Below are positions 18,239-29,022 of a DNA stretch of 64,000 nucleotides, piece by piece (position 1 is the stretch's first letter; every line of letters starts with the position of its first letter). Origin of the DNA: Vibrio vulnificus NBRC 15645 = ATCC 27562 (GTDB lineage: Bacteria; Pseudomonadota; Gammaproteobacteria; Enterobacterales; Vibrionaceae); the NCBI RefSeq assembly GCF_002224265.1, contig NZ_CP012881.1, forward strand, positions 744,001 through 808,000, written 5' to 3'. Position numbers and translations under genes: made by a program. Under the pieces are notes generated by a model. The model was given only the letters and a program-made list of their open reading frames with translations, had not been told where the DNA came from and ran no database searches.

Positions 18239-18368
18239 AAAGGAATATAAGCCGAGATTATACCTTAAAAGCGCTACATTGCGAGTTTCCAAGCCGTGAG
18301 GTACATCGTCAAAACACCCTCTATATACGAATATCACCTAACTCATAGCAAATCCGTTAGCCCCAAAC

Positions 18369-18392
18369 GAACGTTTAGACGTCTAGACGTAA
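18369..18392. promoter_or_regulatory. Three tandem Met boxes (MetJ operators) before metN
   Basis: Three adjacent 8-mers, GAACGTTT, AGACGTCT and AGACGTAA, match the MetJ Met-box consensus AGACGTCT (the middle one exactly). They lie directly upstream of the metN -35 box, the usual layout for methionine repression of metNIQ. Confidence 0.85.
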
Positions 18393-18401
18393 AAATATCT
18401 A

Positions 18402-18430
18402 TTGACTTGAAAACACGAAAGCCATAGCAT
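18402..18430 (+). promoter_or_regulatory. metNIQ promoter (-35/-10)
   Basis: TTGACT (18402-18407) and TAGCAT (18425-18430) are separated by 17 bp. They lie just after the Met boxes and about 60 bases before metN. Confidence 0.7.
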
Positions 18431-18490
18431 CATCTGAAAAGTGAGCTGGAGCTCAAAATATTATTCTGTTGTCCCTGCACAGGTTGAGAA

Positions 18491-19525
18491 ATGATTGAAA
18501 TTAACCAAGTAAATAAAGTGTTCTATCAAGGCAGTAAGGAAATACATGCCTTGAAAGACATTAACTTACACATCGCAGAAGGCACCATTTTTGGTGTGAT
18601 CGGGTCATCGGGTGCAGGGAAAAGCACGCTGATCCGCTGCGTGAATATGTTAGAAGCACCAAGCAGTGGTTCCATTGTGGTGGATGGCGTTGATTTAACG
18701 CAACTGAGTAAAAAGCAACTTAGCGAAACTCGCCGCAATATCGGCATGATTTTCCAGCACTTCAATTTGCTCTCTTCTCGCACTGTGTTTGACAACGTTG
18801 CCCTGCCATTGGAGTTAGCCGGAAAAGATAACGAGCAAATCCAAAGCAAAGTAACGGAGCTGCTCAAGTTGGTGGGTTTGGCCGACAAGCATGAAAGCTA
18901 TCCAGCCAACTTAAGTGGTGGTCAAAAGCAACGCGTGGCGATTGCGCGAGCACTGGCCAGCGATCCAAAAGTACTGCTGTGTGATGAAGCCACCAGCGCG
19001 CTGGATCCTGCGACTACTCAATCCATTTTGGAGTTGCTCAAAGAGATCAACCGCAAGCTGAAAATCACCATTTTGTTGATTACTCACGAGATGGATGTCG
19101 TGAAAAGCATCTGTCACGAAGTCGCCATCATTGGTGATGGCGAGTTGGTCGAGAAAGGTACGGTGGGAGAAATCTTTGCCCATCCAAAAACTGAGTTAGC
19201 TCATAACTTTATTCGCTCAACCTTAGATCTGTCGATCCCTGAAGATTACCAGGCACGCTTGCAAGCAACGCGTGTTGAAGGCAGCTATCCTCTAGTACGT
19301 TTGGAATTTACCGGCGCGACAGTTGATGCACCTTTGGTGTCGCAGATTTCTCGTAAATACAACATCGACATCAGCATTCTCAGTTCCGATCTCGACTACG
19401 CCGGCGGTGTGAAGTTTGGCATGATGGTCGCAGAGCTGTTTGGTAACGAAGAAGACGATAACGCAGCGATTGAATACCTGCGCGAGCACAACGTAAAAGT
19501 GGAGGTTCTGGGTTATGTCCTTTAA
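18491..19525 (+). CDS. metN: Methionine ABC transporter, ATP-binding protein MetN
   Basis: MetN is the cytoplasmic ATPase of the D/L-methionine importer. The 344-residue product has Walker [10 protein letters not shown] (about residues 38-46), the ABC signature LSGGQKQR, Walker [13 protein letters not shown], and a C-terminal ACT-like NIL domain (about 265-344) that senses methionine and inhibits transport. Its 3' end overlaps metI by 11 bp. The gene lies downstream of three Met boxes, so MetJ repression is expected. Confidence 0.97.
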   Translation: MIEINQVNKVFYQGSKEIHALKDINLHIAEGTIFGVIGSSGAGKSTLIRCVNMLEAPSSGSIVVDGVDLTQLSKKQLSETRRNIGMIFQHFNLLSSRTVFDNVALPLELAGKDNEQIQSKVTELLKLVGLADKHESYPANLSGGQKQRVAIARALASDPKVLLCDEATSALDPATTQSILELLKEINRKLKITILLITHEMDVVKSICHEVAIIGDGELVEKGTVGEIFAHPKTELAHNFIRSTLDLSIPEDYQARLQATRVEGSYPLVRLEFTGATVDAPLVSQISRKYNIDISILSSDLDYAGGVKFGMMVAELFGNEEDDNAAIEYLREHNVKVEVLGYVL

Positions 19526-20192
19526 TGACCTATCTCAATGGCTAAGTTTAAACACTGACCTGCTGCTGGGCGCAACTTGGCAAACGCTTTATATGGTTGC
19601 GGTTGCCGGCGTCGTTGGTTTTGCGATTGGTATTCCTTTGGGCGTAATTCTGCACACCACCAAAAAAGGTGGTTTGCTTGAAAACACCAAACTCAACAGC
19701 GTACTTGGTGCCATTGTCAATATTGGCCGCTCTGTGCCATTTTTGGTCTTGATGGTGGCGATCATTCCCGTCACCAAACTGTTAGTCGGCACGTTCATCG
19801 GCACGACAGCGGCGATTGTTCCGCTCACCATTGGTGCTATCCCATTTGTTGCACGCCTCATTGAAGGAGCACTGTTGGAAGTTCCGACTGGGCTGATTGA
19901 AGCCGCGCAGTCGATGGGCGCAACACCACTACAAATCATCACTAAAGTACTGCTTCCTGAAGCATTGCCGACCATTGTTAACTCCGTCACCATTACGTTG
20001 GTAACCTTGGTGAGCTACTCTGCCATGGCGGGCACCGTTGGTGGTGGCGGTCTTGGTGACGTGGCGATTCGCTACGGTTTCCACCGCTACGATGTCACTA
20101 TCATGGCGGTCACTGTGGTGATGTTGATTGTGTTGGTACAAATTATTCAGTCTATCGGTGACGCCATCGTACGCCGCGTAGACCACAGATAA
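19515..20192 (+). CDS. metI: Methionine ABC transporter, permease MetI
   Basis: MetI forms the membrane channel of the MetNIQ importer. The 225-residue protein has five or six hydrophobic segments and the BPD permease EAA loop ([24 protein letters not shown] at about 128-151) that docks onto MetN. It overlaps metN by 11 bp and is followed 35 bp later by metQ, consistent with one operon. Length and motifs are normal. Confidence 0.97.
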   Translation: MSFNDLSQWLSLNTDLLLGATWQTLYMVAVAGVVGFAIGIPLGVILHTTKKGGLLENTKLNSVLGAIVNIGRSVPFLVLMVAIIPVTKLLVGTFIGTTAAIVPLTIGAIPFVARLIEGALLEVPTGLIEAAQSMGATPLQIITKVLLPEALPTIVNSVTITLVTLVSYSAMAGTVGGGGLGDVAIRYGFHRYDVTIMAVTVVMLIVLVQIIQSIGDAIVRRVDHR

Positions 20193-20227
20193 GCATTGAA
20201 AGATTCAAAATTATAAGGAGATTTACT

Positions 20228-21037
20228 ATGAAATTTAGCCTCAAAGGTTTACTGACCATTATTGCCGCAGCCTCAACATTGGTATTAGCAGGTTGTGGCG
20301 AAAAAGCCGTTGACACGAGCAAAGTAAAAGTTGGCGTTATGGCGGGTGCCGAAGCACAAGTTGCGGAAGTTGCAGCGAAAGTAGCCAAAGAAAAATACGG
20401 CCTTTACGTGGAACTGGTCACTTTCACTGACTACGTGACACCAAACGCGGCATTGGATGACGGTTCTATCGATATCAACGCGTTCCAACACAAACCATAC
20501 CTAGATCGTCAAGTGGAAGACCGTGGCTACAAACTGACCATCGCTGGCAACACTTTTGTTTACCCTATCGCGGGCTACTCAAAACAAGTGAAATCGGTTG
20601 AAGAGTTGGCTGACGGCGTGCGTATTGCGGTACCAAACGATCCAACCAACCTTGGCCGTTCTCTGCTGCTTCTTGAGCAACAAGGTTTGATCAAACTACG
20701 TCCAGAAGTGGGCCTACTCGCGACCGTTCGTGACATCGTTGAGAATCCAAAGAACATCACCATCGTTGAATTAGACGCAGCGCAACTGCCTCGCTCTCTT
20801 GACGATGTGGCGCTATCGGTGATCAACACCACTTACGCGAGTTCTATCAACCTAACTCCAGAAAAAGATGGCGTATTTGTTGAAGACAAAGAATCTCCAT
20901 ACGTGAACCTGATTGTGGCTCGCCAAGACAACGTTCAAAACGAAAATGTACAGAACTTTGTTAAAGCGTACCAAACTGAAGAAGTCTACACGGCAGCAAA
21001 AGAAATCTTCAAAGGCGGCGTAGTAAAAGGCTGGTAA
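20228..21037 (+). CDS. metQ: Methionine-binding lipoprotein MetQ
   Basis: MetQ is the substrate-binding lipoprotein of the methionine importer in the periplasm. The 269-residue product has a lipoprotein signal peptide with the lipobox LAGC at residues 20-23 and a NlpA/MetQ domain. The stretch FTDYVTPNAALDDGSID and the NAFQHKPYLD motif are typical of the family. A strong ribosome binding site (AAGGAG) precedes the ATG. A terminator 30 bases after the stop ends the metNIQ operon. Confidence 0.97.
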   Translation: MKFSLKGLLTIIAAASTLVLAGCGEKAVDTSKVKVGVMAGAEAQVAEVAAKVAKEKYGLYVELVTFTDYVTPNAALDDGSIDINAFQHKPYLDRQVEDRGYKLTIAGNTFVYPIAGYSKQVKSVEELADGVRIAVPNDPTNLGRSLLLLEQQGLIKLRPEVGLLATVRDIVENPKNITIVELDAAQLPRSLDDVALSVINTTYASSINLTPEKDGVFVEDKESPYVNLIVARQDNVQNENVQNFVKAYQTEEVYTAAKEIFKGGVVKGW

Positions 21038-21068
21038 TTTCGATAGAAAAAGTCGAAGTTCAAAACAA

Positions 21069-21102
21069 AAAAAGGGTTGGCGTGAAAGCGCCAACCCTTT
21101 TT
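21069..21102. terminator. Terminator between metQ and the DUF2310 gene
   Basis: The stem GGGTTGGCG / CGCCAACCC, extended by AAAAA and TTTTT, has a 6-base loop. It can serve both metNIQ and the converging minus-strand genes. Confidence 0.9.
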
Positions 21103-21121
21103 CATATTGAGATTCCATTTG

Positions 21122-21898
21122 CTATTTCAAATGATCCCAAGAGATGTTTGAGACGATACGGCAGTCATCACATTTGAAATAGAAGATATCGTGCAGCGGC
21201 TCATCGAGTAACCATTCCCCACCACATTTGGGGCACTTGCGCGCTTGCTCTTCGGCTAGCGAATGGCCGCCAACACGGTATTGGTAATAGTAGGTCGGCA
21301 CTTTCGTGATGTATTCAATACGACCACGAATATCCCAGCCTCGCTTGAACAAGACACTGTCCACATCGCACATCTCATGCAGTGCGGCATGCTCGGCACG
21401 ACACGCCCCGGCCATCTGCAGTTCATCACACGCTTGCCATTCGGTTTGCCACTTAATCACCGCTTTGTGATCGCCATTTAACGTCGGGCCATTGCGATAC
21501 AAAGGGATCGGTAGCAAAGTTTCACCACTTCTCAGCGGCGAGCAGGTGTGCACATAAGTGGTGTATAACACTTGCCAACTTGGTGTCTCTTCTTCAGCCG
21601 CTTCTTCAGAGTTGATGTCTCGCCCCAGCAAGCGCATTTTGGGCGCAAGTAACGCCGCCTCTGAAAGTCGATTGAAACAAACGCGCACATAATCGGAATG
21701 ATAACGCGGGTGTAAGCTCTCTTTTTCAGGGCAAACCGCGCGAACAAAGAACTCACCATCGCCCATCACGATAGGAAACTCTCGGCCTAACACTTGACCG
21801 TTGTAACGCAATGCGTCCATCAAACCATTGATCGCTTTATCGACCGCGCTAATGGTGGTGTTATCGAAACACTCAAACTGCAATTCAACTACGTACAT
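21122..21898 (-). CDS. Zn-ribbon protein of the DUF2310 family
   Basis: This 258-residue protein matches the DUF2310 family of zinc-ribbon proteins. The C-terminal ribbon is visible as CPKCGG and CDDC, separated by about 25 residues. The N-terminal part is a mixed alpha/beta region without a motif I recognise. It follows syd by 3 bp on the same strand, so both form one operon. The function is unknown; the ribbon could bind nucleic acid or protein. Confidence 0.85.
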   Translation of the reverse strand: MYVVELQFECFDNTTISAVDKAINGLMDALRYNGQVLGREFPIVMGDGEFFVRAVCPEKESLHPRYHSDYVRVCFNRLSEAALLAPKMRLLGRDINSEEAAEEETPSWQVLYTTYVHTCSPLRSGETLLPIPLYRNGPTLNGDHKAVIKWQTEWQACDELQMAGACRAEHAALHEMCDVDSVLFKRGWDIRGRIEYITKVPTYYYQYRVGGHSLAEEQARKCPKCGGEWLLDEPLHDIFYFKCDDCRIVSNISWDHLK

Positions 21899-21901
21899 CG
21901 G

Positions 21902-22459
<558 letters not shown>

Positions 22460-22544
22460 CTATACCTTGTGAGCCAACAAGATGGCTTTTAAACGATGGA
22501 TTCAGTAAAATTCCCGCCATTCTAATCGAAAATGACCGCAAAGT

Positions 22545-23390
22545 ATGAGCAAATATTCAGACGCGAAAGAGCTTGCTGGCCTAACGCTGGGTAAGAAAAC
22601 CGACTACGCCAACCAATACGATCCTAGCTTGCTACAGCCTGTACCACGTAGCCTCAACCGTGACGATCTTCAGTTGGGTGACGAGCTGCCATTTATGGGC
22701 CACGACATCTGGACGTTATACGAGCTCTCTTGGCTCAACAGCAAAGGGTTGCCTCAGGTCGCGGTCGGTGAAGTGTATATCCCAGCCACTAGCGCCAACC
22801 TGATTGAATCAAAGTCATTCAAACTCTACCTCAACAGCTACAACCAAACCCGTTTTGGTAGCTGGGAAGAAGTTCGTCAACGCTTGATTACCGATCTTTC
22901 TCATTGCGCAGGCGAAGCGGTGGAAGTGGCGGTGAACTCGGTCACTCACTACACCCAGCAACCTATCGTAACGATGGAAGGGGAATGCATCGACGAACAA
23001 GATATCGACATATCCAGTTACGATTTTGATGACCGCTTGCTCGAAGGCGCTGCGGGCGAAGAGTGGGTGACAGAAACCTTGCACAGCCATCTGCTCAAAT
23101 CGAACTGCTTGATCACCAATCAACCGGACTGGGGCAGCGTCGAAATTCGCTACCAAGGCCACAAGATTGATCGCGAAAAACTGTTGCGCTACCTTGTGTC
23201 ATTCCGCGAACACAATGAGTTCCATGAACAGTGCGTAGAGCGCATTTTCACCGACCTCATGAAATATTGTCAGCCAGAAACACTGACGGTGTTTGCTCGT
23301 TATACTCGTCGCGGTGGATTAGACATCAATCCATACCGTTCAACCGAGCAAGCGAAGCCAGATCATAATCATCGAATGGCTCGTCAGTAA
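22545..23390 (+). CDS. queF: NADPH-dependent 7-cyano-7-deazaguanine reductase QueF
   Basis: QueF reduces preQ0 to preQ1 in queuosine biosynthesis. The 281-residue product is the long, bimodular type. It has the QueF substrate/NADPH motif [17 protein letters not shown] in the N-terminal half and the catalytic Cys in the C-terminal half ([12 protein letters not shown]), followed by [13 protein letters not shown]. The start has only a weak ribosome binding site, but the N-terminus [16 protein letters not shown] matches the family. It is divergent from syd. Confidence 0.96.
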   Translation: MSKYSDAKELAGLTLGKKTDYANQYDPSLLQPVPRSLNRDDLQLGDELPFMGHDIWTLYELSWLNSKGLPQVAVGEVYIPATSANLIESKSFKLYLNSYNQTRFGSWEEVRQRLITDLSHCAGEAVEVAVNSVTHYTQQPIVTMEGECIDEQDIDISSYDFDDRLLEGAAGEEWVTETLHSHLLKSNCLITNQPDWGSVEIRYQGHKIDREKLLRYLVSFREHNEFHEQCVERIFTDLMKYCQPETLTVFARYTRRGGLDINPYRSTEQAKPDHNHRMARQ

Positions 23391-23415
23391 CACGCCTGTC
23401 AAAAAGGAATTCACT

Positions 23416-25680
23416 ATGCGTTGGCAACGGTTTTTCGCAGTTTTATTTTTGCTGGTTTGCATGCAAGTGCAAGCGAATCCGCTCTCCTCAGTGCTGCTCA
23501 CTGAGGCTGAGCAATTAGTGGAAATTGAACCCGACCAAGCAAAAAAAATCGTGCAGAATTACCTGACCCAACGCGAGTTGACCGACAATCAAGAAAAAAG
23601 TCCGTCGGCGATTTCTCGTGAAGACGCCGATCGCACTTTGCGCACCCCTAGCGGCAGCGTTGAAGCATACAAAATCCTCGCGCAAGCGGAGTTTGCCCTT
23701 GGCAATCAACGTTCCGCTCTCATGCAGCTAGAGACGGCGCAACAACTGAGCAAAACCTTCCATCTCCCTTATCTTGAGATGGATGTCAAACTGATGCGTA
23801 CCCAGTTGGAGTGGCAATATAGCAAGGACTACGCGACGGCAGAGCAAGCGCTCAAACAGATTAGTGTACAGTTGGATCAGGCCACTAACTCATTGCAAAT
23901 GAGCGACAGTGTGAAATACCGTTTGCTGATGCAACAAGCCCTGCTCGCTTCCCAGCAGAATGCGTTGCAACAAGCTGAGCAATATTATACGCAGGCGAAA
24001 GAGCTGATCAAAAACACCCGCTCAGAAAACATCATTATCGACTACCACATCGCGGTGGGTGAGTTTTATCTGAGCCATCAAAAGTACAACTTGGCGCTGT
24101 CTGAACTGCTGTTTGGTTATTGGCAAGCGGTGGAAGGCAATAAGAGTGCTCGGTTGGCCAAAGTGAACCGCCTTTTGGCACAACTGTTTGAAGAGCGACG
24201 CGTACTTGATAAAGCCCTCGAATACTTATCGCAAGCCGCCGACTTTTACGACAGCTACCCCAACTCCCCTATCCTTGCCCAAGTAATGGAGCAAATGGGC
24301 GATATCTACTTCCGCCAAGGCAAGTACAACTTAGCGTTAGTGCACTATTTCAATGTGCTCGACCATGACAGCTCGGCTCGAAACATCAAGCAGGTGATCA
24401 GCATTCGTTTGAACCTTGCGGCCACCTATCTGCAACTCTATAACTACCCGCTGGCAGAGCAATACCTAGAGCGCGCCGAAGATGTTCTCGAGTTTTCCGA
24501 TATTCCCGAGTTAAAAGCCAAAGCGGCGTTAATGAAAGCAGGATTGGCGTTTTACCAAAATGACAGCCAAGCGGTGATCAACAACGCCAACAAAGCGTTG
24601 GAAATTGCCAACGCGCAGCCAGAAGAACAACTGAGCGTCAAGCAGAACGCTTACCAACTGCTCTCTTTGGGTTACGAGCAATCAGCACAATACGCGTTAT
24701 CACTACAAAATCTGCGCCGCTACAATAATTTGGTCAGTATTGAACAAAAAGAACTGAATCAAATCAGTGAAGATGCCTTCCGCCAGCAAAAAGAATTTGC
24801 CGAACAGAGCATTCACTACATTGGCCAAGCACAACAACTCGAAAAAGTGACGGTAGAACACGCCAAATTCCAGAAAATCGCCTTTGCGCTATTTTTGCTC
24901 TCTCTCGTGCTTTTCTTATTGCTTATGAGACGCGGCGTGTTACTGCAACGGCAGTCGGCGCAAATCGAGCAGCTTACGAGCGATCTGTACACCCACTCAC
25001 GCTCAAAGCTGCGTAATCTGCGCATGTTGAACGTGAAACTCTCAAATTCATTGCGCAAAGCCAATGAAACGTTTGAGCAATGGCAGCTGGGTGAACTTAT
25101 CCACGAGCCGCTCAACGATCGCTTACGCTTTGTGATGATTGATTTGCCGTTTTTGCGCAGCATGTACGTGCAACACGGCTATAAAGCAGGCCTAGAACTC
25201 GAGCGCGCTTTTGGGATGTTCATGAGTGAGAAAATCCAAAAACCAGCACGTCTCTACCACTTTTCGGATGCCAATTTGCTTTACATCGAGCCCAATGCCG
25301 AACGCGATTACTCTGCAGAGGCCGTCTTTAGTAAAGTGCAAGCGTGGGTAGATGAGTTTGCCGCTGAGCATGCGGTCAACCGAACCGTTCGAATGGGCAT
25401 GGCCGATTACCCATTCTTACCGCGCGCCTACACGGCGATCAACGATCAAGAGCTGCTTGATTTGCTGTTGCTCGCAACTCATCTAGCTCGTGAAGTCAGT
25501 TTGACAGACAAGTGCAGCCATTACGTTTATCTTAAAGCCATAGAGAATGCCCCAGCTGCAAGTCTTGCAACTGGTCACATAAGAAATGCCTGCCAGCAGG
25601 CCATCCATCAAGGCTTAATAAAGATACACTCGTCGTATCAGAATGAGGACAACCTCAAAAAATTATTAAAAAGTGAATAA
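23416..25680 (+). CDS. TPR-repeat membrane protein with degenerate GGDEF-like C-terminus
   Basis: This 754-residue protein has a signal peptide (about 1-21, ending QVQA), a long periplasmic region with several TPR-like repeats (about 85-440; for example YPLAEQYLERAEDVL), one transmembrane segment at about 490-505, a coiled-coil stretch, and a cytoplasmic domain of about 180 residues shaped like a GGDEF domain. At the catalytic position (about 615-620) it reads HFSDAN instead of a GGDEF signature, so it is unlikely to make c-di-GMP. It directly precedes a GGDEF protein with an intact-looking motif, so it may act as a sensor or partner. The family is seen in vibrios; the function is not established. 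Confidence 0.82.
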   Translation: MRWQRFFAVLFLLVCMQVQANPLSSVLLTEAEQLVEIEPDQAKKIVQNYLTQRELTDNQEKSPSAISREDADRTLRTPSGSVEAYKILAQAEFALGNQRSALMQLETAQQLSKTFHLPYLEMDVKLMRTQLEWQYSKDYATAEQALKQISVQLDQATNSLQMSDSVKYRLLMQQALLASQQNALQQAEQYYTQAKELIKNTRSENIIIDYHIAVGEFYLSHQKYNLALSELLFGYWQAVEGNKSARLAKVNRLLAQLFEERRVLDKALEYLSQAADFYDSYPNSPILAQVMEQMGDIYFRQGKYNLALVHYFNVLDHDSSARNIKQVISIRLNLAATYLQLYNYPLAEQYLERAEDVLEFSDIPELKAKAALMKAGLAFYQNDSQAVINNANKALEIANAQPEEQLSVKQNAYQLLSLGYEQSAQYALSLQNLRRYNNLVSIEQKELNQISEDAFRQQKEFAEQSIHYIGQAQQLEKVTVEHAKFQKIAFALFLLSLVLFLLLMRRGVLLQRQSAQIEQLTSDLYTHSRSKLRNLRMLNVKLSNSLRKANETFEQWQLGELIHEPLNDRLRFVMIDLPFLRSMYVQHGYKAGLELERAFGMFMSEKIQKPARLYHFSDANLLYIEPNAERDYSAEAVFSKVQAWVDEFAAEHAVNRTVRMGMADYPFLPRAYTAINDQELLDLLLLATHLAREVSLTDKCSHYVYLKAIENAPAASLATGHIRNACQQAIHQGLIKIHSSYQNEDNLKKLLKSE

Positions 25681-25779
25681 TTCTCAAGCAATCAAACCTG
25701 AAGAGAGATGACGCTATAATGTTTTTTGTTATTATCGAACTCATTCTTTAGTCGTACATGGACCGTGTTGTAGTTCTTA

Positions 25780-27345
25780 ATGGGCATTCTGGAATCCGAT
25801 ATTCAATCGCAGCTGCATCAGTTAAGTTGTCAATTAGACCAACTTCGATTGACACATCGCGACTCGTCACTCAAATTTAAGCGTGAACAACAAGTTCTAA
25901 AGCGCATTGTTACTTCCCTGAGCGCAGCATGCCAGGGGGGCGACCCGACGCTCACGCAGCATTTGAAGGCGGTTCAGCAAGAACTTGAACAACAAAAAGA
26001 TGTAAGCACTCTTATTCCACGCCTTGCCGTGTTAGAAAGAATGCTCAGACAACAAGCAGTGGCTATGGATAAACAGAGCGGTTTTCTCGACGAACAGATT
26101 AAGCACAGCGGTGAGACTTTACAGCGTGTCGCTGGGCTTCCCCCACAACTAAAACGCGAATTGCGCAGTTTAATGACGTTCAATGACGTCAATAAAGCGC
26201 GCAATGTTGATCAAGCAGTGCGCCTGCTCAATATTTACGAACGTGCGCTGAAGATCATCACCTCCAACTCTCGAATCAACTTTAATGAACTCAGTGATAC
26301 CCCCGATCGCTCACAGCTAGACTGCCTCTCCGCAGAGCTGCAACACGTGATCACGGAACTGGATTTTGAAGGCGAATCGGGCGACTTGTTATTGGATATC
26401 CGCACTAAGCTGTTGTTGGGTGTCTCCACTGAATCACTACTAGAGCTCACTCTTCAAGTGCTCAAACTGGTGATTGAAGGGACGAAGTTTGAAAGAAAAT
26501 CATCCGAGCATTTCCTAGAACAGCTTAATGGCTCACTCGCAGCCAACTTAAAAACCTCTCACGTTAACGTTGACCAAAGCCAAACGTATTTTGAACATCG
26601 CCAACAGCTCAATCGAGAGTTAGAAGGATTGGTGGCGAAAAGCCAGGCTTCGTTGGACAATGCGACCGAACTCGAACAGCTCAAAAACAACATTTCCCCC
26701 TTGCTAGCGCAAATGGCCTCGTTGTCTCAACGTTTGCAACTGGCGGAAGAGAAAGAGCAAGCGCTACAAGAAAGACTGCAATACAACAAAAATCAACTTG
26801 AAGCGGTGTTTGAAATTACCCAAGACTATCGTAAACGCCTAGAAGATCAGGCGCAGCGCATGCTGCTTGACCCTCTCACTAAGGTGTATAACCGCACCGC
26901 CTTTAACGATCGTCTTGAACTTGAATATCGTCGCTGGATCCGAGCACAACACAATCTCCGTGTGGTGCTGCTCGACATTGATGGTTTTAAAGCCATCAAC
27001 GATAGCTATGGCTACTCTGCTGGCGACAAAGCACTGAAGATCATCGCGCGAACCATTCGTAAAGCGGCTGCCGACACTGATACCGTGGCACGCTTTAGTG
27101 GCGAAGAGTTTATCTTACTCATTCCAGAGCAAAGCGAAGAGTACACGCTCGAGCTGATTAAGCACATTCAAACTGAAGTCAGCAAACTACCGTTCAAATT
27201 CCGTGAACAACAAATCACCATCACGCTCAGCGCCGCTTCCGTGGCTTTTAAAGAGTCAGATAATCCGGAATACGTGGTGGATCGCCTCGGCATCATGCTC
27301 AACGAATGCAAACGACGTGGAAAAAAACAGCTAGAATGGCGTTAA
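25780..27345 (+). CDS. GGDEF-domain protein, probable diguanylate cyclase
   Basis: This 521-residue protein has no clear membrane segment. The N-terminal ~360 residues are helical and coiled-coil-rich (several Gln/Leu-rich heptads). A GGDEF domain follows from DPLTKVYNRTAF (about 364) with LLDIDGFKAIND and the active-site motif SGEEF at 440-444, a variant compatible with activity. The RxxD inhibitory site five residues before the motif is not present (ADTD instead), so product inhibition may be lost. It lies 99 bp after the TPR/degenerate-GGDEF gene. The same order after queF occurs in V. cholerae as I recall, with VC0900 (CdgG) as a possible counterpart; that link is from memory. Confidence 0.87.
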   Translation: MGILESDIQSQLHQLSCQLDQLRLTHRDSSLKFKREQQVLKRIVTSLSAACQGGDPTLTQHLKAVQQELEQQKDVSTLIPRLAVLERMLRQQAVAMDKQSGFLDEQIKHSGETLQRVAGLPPQLKRELRSLMTFNDVNKARNVDQAVRLLNIYERALKIITSNSRINFNELSDTPDRSQLDCLSAELQHVITELDFEGESGDLLLDIRTKLLLGVSTESLLELTLQVLKLVIEGTKFERKSSEHFLEQLNGSLAANLKTSHVNVDQSQTYFEHRQQLNRELEGLVAKSQASLDNATELEQLKNNISPLLAQMASLSQRLQLAEEKEQALQERLQYNKNQLEAVFEITQDYRKRLEDQAQRMLLDPLTKVYNRTAFNDRLELEYRRWIRAQHNLRVVLLDIDGFKAINDSYGYSAGDKALKIIARTIRKAAADTDTVARFSGEEFILLIPEQSEEYTLELIKHIQTEVSKLPFKFREQQITITLSAASVAFKESDNPEYVVDRLGIMLNECKRRGKKQLEWR

Positions 27346-27585
27346 TAAGTGGTCATTTGTTAACCGCTCAGACAAAATTTCACCATCAGTTATAGTTTTT
27401 TCAATTAGTTATCACATTTCTTTTTGCACATACTTTGCTAAGCTAACTACATTCATGACGTGTTTTGCCGAGATTCACTCTAGGCAACAAACAGAATCTG
27501 CTTCTCCTAATCTGGTTCTATAACAATAATCATTTTTCCCAGCAGATTTCTGTCCCTTAATAACAATGCTAAGCAAGGAGGCCAT

Positions 27586-28962
27586 ATGATTACTCATATC
27601 AGCCCAGCAGGAAGTATGGATCTGCTCTCTCAACTTGAAGTTGAGCGTCTGAAAAAAACCGCCTCTAGTGAGCTTTACCAACTCTACCGCAACTGTACGT
27701 TAGCGGTGTTGAACTCAGGTAGCCACACGGATAACTCCAAAGAGCTGCTCGACAAATATCAATCTTTTGATGTCAACGTCGTGCGCCGTGAGCGTGGCAT
27801 TAAGTTAGAGCTCACCAATCCACCGGAGCACGCTTTTGTCGATGGCGAAATCATCAAAGGTATCCAAGAGCACCTATTCTCTGTGCTGCGCGATATTGTT
27901 TACGTCAACATGCATCTTGCGGACAACCAACGCCTTAACCTCACGAATGCCACCCACATTACTAACCTTGTATTTGGTATTTTACGTAATGCTGGTGCTT
28001 TAATTCCCGGTATTGAGCCAAATCTTGTGGTGTGTTGGGGTGGTCACTCCATCAACCCTGTTGAGTACCAATACACGCGAGAAGTGGGTAACGAGCTTGG
28101 CCTACGTGAGTTGAACATTTGTACTGGCTGTGGGCCAGGCGCGATGGAAGGGCCAATGAAAGGCGCCGCTATTGGCCATGCCAAGCAGCGCTACAGTACC
28201 CAACGTTATTTGGGCTTAACCGAGCCTTCCATTATAGCCGCCGAGCCACCAAACCCGATCGTCAATGAGTTGGTGATCATGCCTGATATCGAGAAACGCT
28301 TAGAAGCGTTTGTCCGCATGGGTCATGGCATCATCATTTTCCCTGGCGGTGCAGGTACTGCTGAAGAGCTGCTTTACATACTGGGCATTATGATGCATCC
28401 AGAAAACGCCGATCAGCCGATGCCCATCGTCTTAACTGGTCCTAAGGAGAGCGAGGCTTACTTCCGCTCACTGGATGCCTTTATTGGCGCCACTTTGGGG
28501 GAAGAAGGTCAGAAGCACTACCAAATCATCATTGATGACCCAGCTCAGGTTGCCCGTGTGATGAAACAAGCAATGCCAGTAGTACGTCAGCACCGTAAAG
28601 ACAAGGGCGATGCGTACAGCTACAACTGGTCTTTAAAGATTGAGCCAGAGTTCCAGTTGCCGTTTGAACCCACACACGACTCGATGGCAAGCTTGGATCT
28701 GCATCTGAATCAGAAACCTCAAGTGCTGGCCGCTAACTTACGCCGTGCCTTCTCTGGTATTGTGGCGGGTAACGTAAAAGCCGAAGGCATTCGCGAGATC
28801 GAACGCAAAGGGCCATTCATTATTGATGGTGACCCTGCACTGATGAAGAAAATGGACAAACTGCTGCGCGATTTCGTCGCCCAGCACCGTATGAAACTGC
28901 CCGGTGGTAGTGCATATGAACCTTGCTATAAGATCGCATCAGCGGAAAATGGCGGTCGATAG
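27586..28962 (+). CDS. ppnN: Nucleotide 5'-monophosphate nucleosidase PpnN (YgdH, LOG family)
   Basis: PpnN hydrolyses purine and pyrimidine nucleoside monophosphates to base and ribose-5-phosphate; in E. coli it is bound and activated by (p)ppGpp. The 458-residue product has the LOG-family nucleotide motif PGGAGTAEE in the middle, the preceding [14 protein letters not shown], and the N- and C-terminal extensions that distinguish PpnN from the shorter LOG proteins. A strong AAGGAGG ribosome binding site precedes the ATG. A terminator follows 23 bases after the stop. Confidence 0.95.
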   Translation: MITHISPAGSMDLLSQLEVERLKKTASSELYQLYRNCTLAVLNSGSHTDNSKELLDKYQSFDVNVVRRERGIKLELTNPPEHAFVDGEIIKGIQEHLFSVLRDIVYVNMHLADNQRLNLTNATHITNLVFGILRNAGALIPGIEPNLVVCWGGHSINPVEYQYTREVGNELGLRELNICTGCGPGAMEGPMKGAAIGHAKQRYSTQRYLGLTEPSIIAAEPPNPIVNELVIMPDIEKRLEAFVRMGHGIIIFPGGAGTAEELLYILGIMMHPENADQPMPIVLTGPKESEAYFRSLDAFIGATLGEEGQKHYQIIIDDPAQVARVMKQAMPVVRQHRKDKGDAYSYNWSLKIEPEFQLPFEPTHDSMASLDLHLNQKPQVLAANLRRAFSGIVAGNVKAEGIREIERKGPFIIDGDPALMKKMDKLLRDFVAQHRMKLPGGSAYEPCYKIASAENGGR

Positions 28963-28985
28963 TCCATACGATTTACGTTACACTC

Positions 28986-29005
28986 AGGGGCCTTAGGCCC
29001 CTTTT
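28986..29005 (+). terminator. Rho-independent terminator after ppnN
   Basis: AGGGGCC / GGCCCCT form a 7-bp stem with a TTA loop and a TTTT tail. The hairpin lies 17 bases before the xni start codon, so read-through probably supplies some xni mRNA. Confidence 0.8.
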
Positions 29006-29022
29006 CAATACTGTAATTTTCT

